Shown here piece after piece: positions 59,202 through 64,000 of a stretch of DNA of 64,000 nucleotides. The notes beneath the pieces were generated by a model, which was not told where the DNA came from, did no database searches, and saw only the letters and a list, made by a program, of their open reading frames with translations. Within the stretch, counting starts at the first letter, position 1; each line of letters opens with the position of its first letter. The position numbers and the translations under genes were made by a program. Location: assembly GCF_025200925.1 (NCBI RefSeq), contig NZ_CP104174.1, positions 124,001 through 188,000 of the forward strand, in the 5' to 3' direction. Source of the stretch: Bradyrhizobium sp. CB1015 (GTDB taxonomy: Bacteria; Pseudomonadota; Alphaproteobacteria; Rhizobiales; Xanthobacteraceae).

Positions 59202-59339
59202 TCGTGTCCCGGACGCGCTGCAGCGTGAAACGCTGCTGCGCAGAGCCGGGACCCACAACATTGCACGGTACGATACGGCGAGATGGGCCCCGGCTCTGCA
59301 GCGCATCACTGACGTGCTGCGCTGCGTCCGGGGCACGAG
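59202..59339. repeat. Palindromic repeat, family C
   Basis: CTCGTGTCCCGGACGCG and the inverted GCGTCCGGGGCACGAG, with inner GAGCCGGGACCCA and TGGGCCCCGGCTC. It lies between convergent SIMPL and MBL-fold genes. Confidence 0.85.
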
Positions 59340-59357
59340 CGGCGTGCGTGGCGAGAC

Positions 59358-60422
59358 CTAGATCTCCACCACCTGCCCCGGCATCATCGCCACGAACCGC
59401 TCCTGCGGAATGTTCGCTGCATCGAGCGCTTCGACCAGCGCTTTGGCCGGTGCGTCGATCGCTTCGTCCGTCAGCTGGAACGTGCCGTGGTGATGCCCGA
59501 GCGCTTGCTCGGCGCCGCAATCGGCCAGCGCCTTCACCGCATCCTCCGGATTCATGTGCTGGTCGCGCATGAACCAGCGCGGCTCGTAGGCGCCGATGGG
59601 CAGGATTGCCAGGCGCAGCTTGCCGTGCTTCTCGGCGACGCGGCGGAAATGGCGGCCATCGCCGTAACCGGAATCGCAGACCACGTAGATCTTCCCGGCC
59701 GGCGTCTCCAAGACAAAGCTCGCCCATAGCGCCTTGTTGCGGTCGAACAGGCCGCGCGCGGTCCAGTGCCGGGTCGGCACCAGGTGCACCGCGACGCCTT
59801 CGCCGACCTCGACGCGGTCGTACCAGTCGAACGCCTCCACGTTGATCGTGGAATCCCAGCTGCGCATCGTGACGTCGTTGCCAAGCGGGGTGACCACGCG
59901 CGGGGCGAAATTCTTGGCAAGCCGCGACAGCGTCAGGATGTCGAGATGGTCGTAATGGCCGTGCGAGACCAGCACGACATCGATCTTCGGCAGCTTCTCG
60001 AAGGCGATGCCGGGGTCGTTGTGCCGCTTCGGCCCGGCGAAGGCGATCGGCGAGACCCGCTCCGACCAGACCGGATCGACCAGGATGTTGAGGCCGCCGG
60101 CCTGGATCAGCCAGCTGGCATGACCGACGAAGGAGAGCCGCACCTTGTCGCCATCGACACGCGCCGGCGGGGTGTCGGCATGGGGACTGGGCGCCCAATC
60201 CGGCCAGGTCGCGCGCCGCCGCTTGCCGCTGAACTGCCAGCGCAGCACCTCGCGCAGCGATTTCGGCGGCGCCCCGTCCGGATCGAAGAAGGTCAGGCCG
60301 TCGAAATGGTCGGAGACGGGGCCGTCATAGGTTTTCATGCTGGACATCCAGAGGGAGGGGACGCCGACCAGCGCACCAGCGCCGGCGAATAGTCCGAAAA
60401 GGCGGCGGCGGGTGACCGGCAC
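59358..60422 (-). CDS. MBL-fold metallohydrolase, NAPE-PLD-like, Tat-exported
   Basis: A 354-residue protein with a twin-arginine-type N-terminus (TRRRLFGLFAGAGALVGV, about 4-21). The metallo-beta-lactamase core contains VGHASWLIQAGG (about 98-109), the metal-binding VLVSHGHYDHLDILTL (about 150-165), VCDSGYGDG near 250, and a further histidine region ALGHHHGTFQLT near 305. The pattern resembles N-acyl-phosphatidylethanolamine-hydrolysing phospholipase D and related bacterial enzymes; the substrate is unknown. Alone on its strand, divergent from ffh. Confidence 0.85.
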   Translation of the reverse strand: MPVTRRRLFGLFAGAGALVGVPSLWMSSMKTYDGPVSDHFDGLTFFDPDGAPPKSLREVLRWQFSGKRRRATWPDWAPSPHADTPPARVDGDKVRLSFVGHASWLIQAGGLNILVDPVWSERVSPIAFAGPKRHNDPGIAFEKLPKIDVVLVSHGHYDHLDILTLSRLAKNFAPRVVTPLGNDVTMRSWDSTINVEAFDWYDRVEVGEGVAVHLVPTRHWTARGLFDRNKALWASFVLETPAGKIYVVCDSGYGDGRHFRRVAEKHGKLRLAILPIGAYEPRWFMRDQHMNPEDAVKALADCGAEQALGHHHGTFQLTDEAIDAPAKALVEALDAANIPQERFVAMMPGQVVEI

Positions 60423-60562
60423 GGGCGGGCTTCTAGGGATAGTCGAAATGGTAAGACATCACCGCCTATATGGGCGGGGCTGGCGGAAAAGGAACCTGCG
60501 ACAAAAGGGTCATGTTTTCAGAACCTTGCCTTACAAGCGGCGAGCCGGCGCCCTAACTTTCC

Positions 60563-60591
60563 TTGACTTTTGAGCGGGAGCGGCGTTTAAC
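60563..60591 (+). promoter_or_regulatory. Sigma-70-type promoter candidate for ffh
   Basis: TTGACT (60563-60568), 17-bp spacer, TTTAAC (60586-60591). It would give a leader of about 260 nt before ffh that includes the family E repeat. Choice is by consensus only. The rest of the 60423-60702 gap shows nothing else clear. Confidence 0.45.
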
Positions 60592-60702
60592 CCCGCCACT
60601 TTCTCGGAAAGGTTTTCTTTTCGACCCGCCGACCGGCCTTGAGGCCGGAGGTCAACGCCCGACAGCGCTGTGCGCCCTCGGGCGCAAAGGTGTTTGGACT
60701 TA

Positions 60703-60839
60703 CTTCTCCCTCGCCCCGCTCTTGCGGGGAGAGGGTCGGGGTGAGGGGCTCTCTCCGCGCAGGGTGCGCGTCGATGGTCCCGTACCCCCTCACCCGCCGC
60801 GAAGAGCGCGGCGACCTCTCCCCGCAGGCGAGGAGAGGT
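60703..60839. repeat. Palindromic repeat, family E, in the ffh leader
   Basis: CTTCTCCCTCGCCCCGCTCT and CGGGGAGAGGG at the left are mirrored by CCTCTCCCCGCAGGCGAGGA at the right. It ends 17 bp before the ffh start and so would be part of the ffh mRNA leader. Confidence 0.8.
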
Positions 60840-60856
60840 AAAAAAGGACAACGGCA

Positions 60857-62407
60857 TTGTTCGACAATCTGTCGGAACGGCTTGGTGGCATTCTCGATCG
60901 TCTGACGGGGCGCGGTGCGCTGACCGAAAAGGACGTCGACGCCGCGATGCGCGAGGTGCGCCGCGCGCTGCTGGAGGCCGACGTCGCGCTCGAAGTGGTG
61001 CGCAGCTTCACCGAGCGCGTGCGCGAGCAGGCGATCGGGGCCACCGTCGTCAAGTCGGTTACCCCCGGCCAGATGGTGGTCAAGATCGTTCATGACGAGC
61101 TGATCAACACGCTCGGCAGCGAAGGCCAGACCATCGACGTCAACGCCGTGCCGCCGGTGCCGATCATGATGGTCGGCCTGCAGGGCTCCGGCAAGACCAC
61201 CACCACCGCAAAGCTCGCCCGCCGCCTGGTCCAACGCGACAAGCGCAAGGTGCTGATGGCCTCGCTCGACGTCTATCGTCCGGCGGCGATGGAGCAGCTG
61301 GCCGTGCTCGGCCGCGACCTCGACATTCCCACTTTGCCAATCGTTGCCGGCCAGCAGCCGCCGCAAATTGCAAAACGCGCGCTGGAAGCCGGCAAGCTCG
61401 GCGGCTACGACATCGTGCTGCTCGACACCGCCGGCCGCACCACGCTCGACGAAGAGATGATGGCGGAGGCGGCCGCGATCAAAGCCGCGGCCAATCCGCA
61501 TGAAGTGCTGCTGGTCGCGGACTCGCTCACGGGCCAGGACGCGGTGAACCTCGCGCGCTCGTTCGATCAGCGCGTCGGCCTCACCGGCATCGTGCTCACG
61601 CGAGTTGACGGCGACGGCCGCGGCGGCGCCGCGTTGTCGATGCGCGCAGTCACCGGCAAGCCGATCAAGCTGATCGGCACCGGCGAAAAGACCGATGCGC
61701 TGGAAGACTTCCACCCCGATCGTATCGCCGGCCGCATCCTCGGCATGGGCGACGTGGTCTCGCTGGTCGAGCGCGCCGCCGCCAACATCGACGCCGAGAA
61801 GGCCGCGCGCACCGCCGAGCGCATGCGCAAGGGTCAGTTCGACCTCAACGACATGCGCGAGCAGCTGCTGCAGATGGCCAATATGGGCGGCATCAGCGGG
61901 CTGATGGGCATGATGCCCGGCATCTCCAAGATGAAGAACCAGATCGCGGCGGCCGGGATCGACGACAAGATCCTGAAGCGCCAGGTCGCGATCATCGATT
62001 CCATGACGCGCGAGGAGCGCCGTCATCCGGACCTCTTGAAGGCCAGCCGCAAGAAGCGCATCGCGGCCGGCAGCGGCCAGACCGTCGAGCACGTCAACAA
62101 GCTTTTGAAGATGCACCGGAACATGGCCGATATGATGAAGGCCATGGGCTCGGGCAAGCGCGGCCCGCTCGCCGGCATCGCGCAGGCGATGGGCTTCGGC
62201 GGCGGCATGAAGATGCCCTCGCCGGAAGAGATGAAGGCGCTGCAGGAGAAGATGCAAGGCGCGGGCGGCGGACAAGGCCTGCCGAATCTGCCGAAGGATT
62301 TGCCGCCTGGTCTTCGCACCGGCCTGCCCAATCTTCCCGGACTAACCGGGCTGAGCGGCAAGCCGACGCTGCCGGGCCTCGGCGGTTTCCCCGGCAAGAA
62401 GAAATGA
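60857..62407 (+). CDS. ffh: Signal recognition particle protein Ffh
   Basis: SRP54 GTPase that binds signal sequences and 4.5S RNA. The 516-residue protein has the N domain (about 1-88), the G domain with P-loop GLQGSGKTTTTAKLARRL (107-124), DTAGRTTLDEEMM and VLTRVDGDGRGGAAL, and a Met-rich M domain (about 300-440, NMGGISGLMGMMPGI). The C-terminal 80 residues are Gly/Pro/Leu-rich and end in GGFPGKKK. It starts with TTG at 60857, preceded by AAGGA. First gene of ffh-rpsP-rimM-trmD. Confidence 0.97.
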   Translation: MFDNLSERLGGILDRLTGRGALTEKDVDAAMREVRRALLEADVALEVVRSFTERVREQAIGATVVKSVTPGQMVVKIVHDELINTLGSEGQTIDVNAVPPVPIMMVGLQGSGKTTTTAKLARRLVQRDKRKVLMASLDVYRPAAMEQLAVLGRDLDIPTLPIVAGQQPPQIAKRALEAGKLGGYDIVLLDTAGRTTLDEEMMAEAAAIKAAANPHEVLLVADSLTGQDAVNLARSFDQRVGLTGIVLTRVDGDGRGGAALSMRAVTGKPIKLIGTGEKTDALEDFHPDRIAGRILGMGDVVSLVERAAANIDAEKAARTAERMRKGQFDLNDMREQLLQMANMGGISGLMGMMPGISKMKNQIAAAGIDDKILKRQVAIIDSMTREERRHPDLLKASRKKRIAAGSGQTVEHVNKLLKMHRNMADMMKAMGSGKRGPLAGIAQAMGFGGGMKMPSPEEMKALQEKMQGAGGGQGLPNLPKDLPPGLRTGLPNLPGLTGLSGKPTLPGLGGFPGKKK

Positions 62408-62492
62408 GGAATTCGTCGCGCGGGATGATCAGCATCTCGCGTGACGCGGAATACCAATCAACCGAACAAAACGTACTTTGAAGGAGAACTGA

Positions 62493-62825
62493 ATGTCCGT
62501 CGTTATCCGCCTCGCCCGAGCAGGCACCAAGAAGCGTCCCGTCTATCACGTCGTCGTCGCCGACTCGCGCTTTCCGCGCGACGGCCGCTTCATCGAGCGT
62601 CTCGGCTATTTCAATCCGCTGCTGCCGAAGGACAACGAGACCCGCCTCAAGCTCGACATGGACAAGGTGAAGGCCTGGCTCGCCAAGGGCGCGCAGCCGT
62701 CCGATCGCGTCGCGCGTTTCCTCGATGCCGCCGGCGTTGCGAAGCGCGAAGCGCGCAACAACCCGCAGAAGGCCGTGCCGCGCAAGGAGCGCAAGGCGCA
62801 GGCCGAAGCCGCCGCGAAGGCGTAA
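62493..62825 (+). CDS. rpsP: 30S ribosomal protein bS16
   Basis: A 110-residue protein with the conserved start [20 protein letters not shown] and [12 protein letters not shown] segment [12 protein letters not shown]. The C-terminal 25 residues are a Lys/Ala tail, common in alphaproteobacterial bS16. AAGGAGAA 9 bp before the ATG is an excellent Shine-Dalgarno sequence. rimM follows 9 bp after the stop. Confidence 0.97.
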   Translation: MSVVIRLARAGTKKRPVYHVVVADSRFPRDGRFIERLGYFNPLLPKDNETRLKLDMDKVKAWLAKGAQPSDRVARFLDAAGVAKREARNNPQKAVPRKERKAQAEAAAKA

Positions 62826-62834
62826 GGCTGGATC

Positions 62835-63392
62835 ATGTCGGCGCTGGTCTGCGTCGCGCGGATCGGCGCCGCGCATGGTGTGCGCGGTGCGGTCAAGCTG
62901 TGGACCTTCACCGAGGATCCCTTCGCCGTCCGCCGCTACGGACCGCTGTCGACCAGGGACGGCAGGCGCCAGTTCGAGATCGCAGAGGTGCGCGAGGCCA
63001 AAGATCATCTGGTCGCGACATTCAAGGGTGTCGCGACCCGCGATGAGGCCGAGCGCCTCAACGGAATCGAGCTCTACGTCCCGCGCGGCAAACTGCCCGC
63101 GACGGACGAGGACGAATATTACCACACCGATTTGATCGGGCTCGCCGCCGTCACAACGGGCGGCGATGCGCTCGGCCGCGTCATCGCGATCCATAATTTC
63201 GGTGCCGGCGACATCATCGAGATTGCGCCCCTCAACGGCGCGACAATGCTGCTGCCGTTCTCGAATGCGGTGGTGCCGGAGGTCGACCTCAAAGGCGGCC
63301 GCGTCGTGATCGCGCTGCCGCAGGAGATCGAGGGGGACGACGGGGACAACGATCCCTCCACGAGTCGTCCCCGCGAACGCGGGGACCCATAA
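62835..63392 (+). CDS. rimM: Ribosome maturation factor RimM
   Basis: Assists 30S head assembly through uS19. The 185-residue protein has the RimM N-domain ([20 protein letters not shown], about 5-24) and the PRC-like domain ([20 protein letters not shown] and [16 protein letters not shown]). The last ten or so residues, [10 protein letters not shown], are encoded by the start of a palindromic repeat, so the natural stop was probably lost or extended. Lies in the rpsP-rimM-trmD operon. Confidence 0.95.
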   Translation: MSALVCVARIGAAHGVRGAVKLWTFTEDPFAVRRYGPLSTRDGRRQFEIAEVREAKDHLVATFKGVATRDEAERLNGIELYVPRGKLPATDEDEYYHTDLIGLAAVTTGGDALGRVIAIHNFGAGDIIEIAPLNGATMLLPFSNAVVPEVDLKGGRVVIALPQEIEGDDGDNDPSTSRPRERGDP

Positions 63393-63462
63393 CCACAGGG
63401 CGTGGTTTTTGGCTAAGCTGGCAGCTCCAGCCACCGCGCGCTTCGCGCGCCTCGGGACGACG
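63361..63462. repeat. Palindromic repeat, family H, overlapping the rimM stop
   Basis: CGAGTCGTCCCCGCGAACGC at the left, and CCTCGGGACGACGAG at the right; inner GTCCCCGCGAACGCGGGGAC is itself a hairpin. Its first 32 bp code for the rimM C-terminus. Confidence 0.75.
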
Positions 63463-63475
63463 AGATCGGGATGCA

Positions 63476-64000
63476 ATGACCTACCCCTCACCCTGGCGAG
63501 CGACGGTGCTGACGCTGTTTCCGGAGATGTTTCCAGGGCCACTCGGCGTGAGCCTCGCCGGTCGGGCGCTCGCGTCCGGGCTGTGGCAGATCGAGGCGCG
63601 GGACATCCGGGCATCCGCGACCGACCGCCACCGCAGCGTCGACGACACCCCGGCCGGCGGCGGGCCGGGCATGGTGCTGCGGGCGGACGTTCTCGCCGCG
63701 GCGATCGATGCCGCCGAGATCGGCTCTGAGCGGCCGCGCTTGCTGATGAGCCCGCGCGGTCGGCCATTGACCCAGGCCCGCGTCACCGAACTCGCCCGGG
63801 GCCCCGGTCCCCTGATCGTCTGCGGGCGGTTCGAGGGGGTGGACCAGCGGGTGATCGACGGACGGGCTCTGGAGGAGGTCTCGATCGGCGATTACGTGCT
63901 GTCCGGGGGCGAAATCGCCGCTTTAGCCCTGATCGATGCCTGCGTCCGGCTGCTGCCGGGGGTGATGGGCAAGGAGACCTCGGGAACCGAGGAGAGTTTT
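63476..64000 (+). CDS. trmD: tRNA (guanine37-N1)-methyltransferase TrmD (partial)
   Basis: SPOUT methyltransferase that makes m1G37, which prevents +1 frameshifting. The frame is open from ATG 63476 to the window edge, giving 175 residues; about 70 more are expected. [20 protein letters not shown] opens the protein, [20 protein letters not shown] (about 56-75) binds the tRNA, and the knot is seen in [16 protein letters not shown] and [17 protein letters not shown] (about 137-153). It is the last gene of the ffh-rpsP-rimM-trmD set within view. Confidence 0.96.
   Translation, partial: MTYPSPWRATVLTLFPEMFPGPLGVSLAGRALASGLWQIEARDIRASATDRHRSVDDTPAGGGPGMVLRADVLAAAIDAAEIGSERPRLLMSPRGRPLTQARVTELARGPGPLIVCGRFEGVDQRVIDGRALEEVSIGDYVLSGGEIAALALIDACVRLLPGVMGKETSGTEESF

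Overview
The window looks like a chromosomal core segment of a Bradyrhizobium-type alphaproteobacterium (order Hyphomicrobiales). The evidence is high G+C, proteins typical of that lineage (DUF2794, DUF2336, DUF1223, an RppH-like Nudix pair, an EnvC/CtpA pair behind proB-proA-nadD-rsfS-rlmH), the gene order mdh-sucC-sucD-sucA-sucB-lpd, a cytochrome c maturation cluster beside aconitase, and about twenty palindromic intergenic repeats of the kind common in bradyrhizobial genomes. The taxonomic call is inference from gene content; no search was possible.

Layout. 1-8.6 kb (+): tail of a sulfatase-type hydrolase, then proline synthesis (proB, proA), NAD synthesis (nadD), ribosome silencing (rsfS), rRNA methylation (rlmH), and the cell-wall pair envC-ctpA closed by a clear terminator. 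A parD antitoxin with a frameshifted parE lies between proB and proA. 8.7-11.1 kb (+): divergent polysaccharide deacetylase and two tandem Nudix hydrolases. 11.2-12.8 kb (-): a patch that looks accessory, with a hotdog thioesterase, a short Ada-type methyl sensor/regulator and about 530 bp I cannot assign. 12.9-18 kb (-): the F1 ATP synthase operon atpHAGDC. 18.4-22.8 kb: rlpA with striking upstream palindromes, then priA (-) and xerC (+). 22.9-24.2 kb: two small membrane proteins. 24.2-36.8 kb (-): TCA genes mdh, sucC, sucD, sucA, sucB and lpdA, interleaved with a DUF1579 gene and an SDR gene, preceded by zapE and thpR. 37-41 kb: tesA divergent from an ABC ATPase/FtsX-like permease pair. 41.2-44.7 kb: Bax-inhibitor-1 protein, GNAT, DUF2794, a candidate structured small RNA, and DUF1223. 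44.9-51.1 kb: acnA (-) divergent from ccmA-ccmB-ccmC-ccmD-ccmG (+). 51.2-60.4 kb: yciB and ftsY (-), an RluA-family gene broken by a palindromic repeat, DUF2336, mtaB-dapF (-), a GyrI-like/SIMPL periplasmic pair, and an MBL-fold enzyme. 60.5-64 kb (+): ffh-rpsP-rimM-trmD, with trmD cut by the window end.

The genes are mostly housekeeping: oxidative energy metabolism (2-oxoglutarate dehydrogenase, succinyl-CoA ligase, malate dehydrogenase, aconitase, F1 ATPase, cytochrome c assembly), co-translational protein targeting (both SRP GTPases, ffh and ftsY), ribosome and tRNA modification, and envelope or division functions (envC, ctpA, rlpA, zapE, yciB).

Most unusual points: a roughly 115-nt rod-shaped hairpin plus intrinsic terminator at 43556-43670 (candidate small RNA); a repeat inserted into an rRNA/tRNA pseudouridine synthase gene with loss of frame; a repeat that supplies the C-terminus of rimM; a perfect 18-bp palindrome and a CtrA-like TTAA-N7-TTAA box upstream of rlpA; a palindrome upstream of acnA; and foreign genes nested inside the TCA operons. 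I found no tRNA, rRNA, CRISPR array, intact insertion sequence or prophage, and no convincing new defence-type system.
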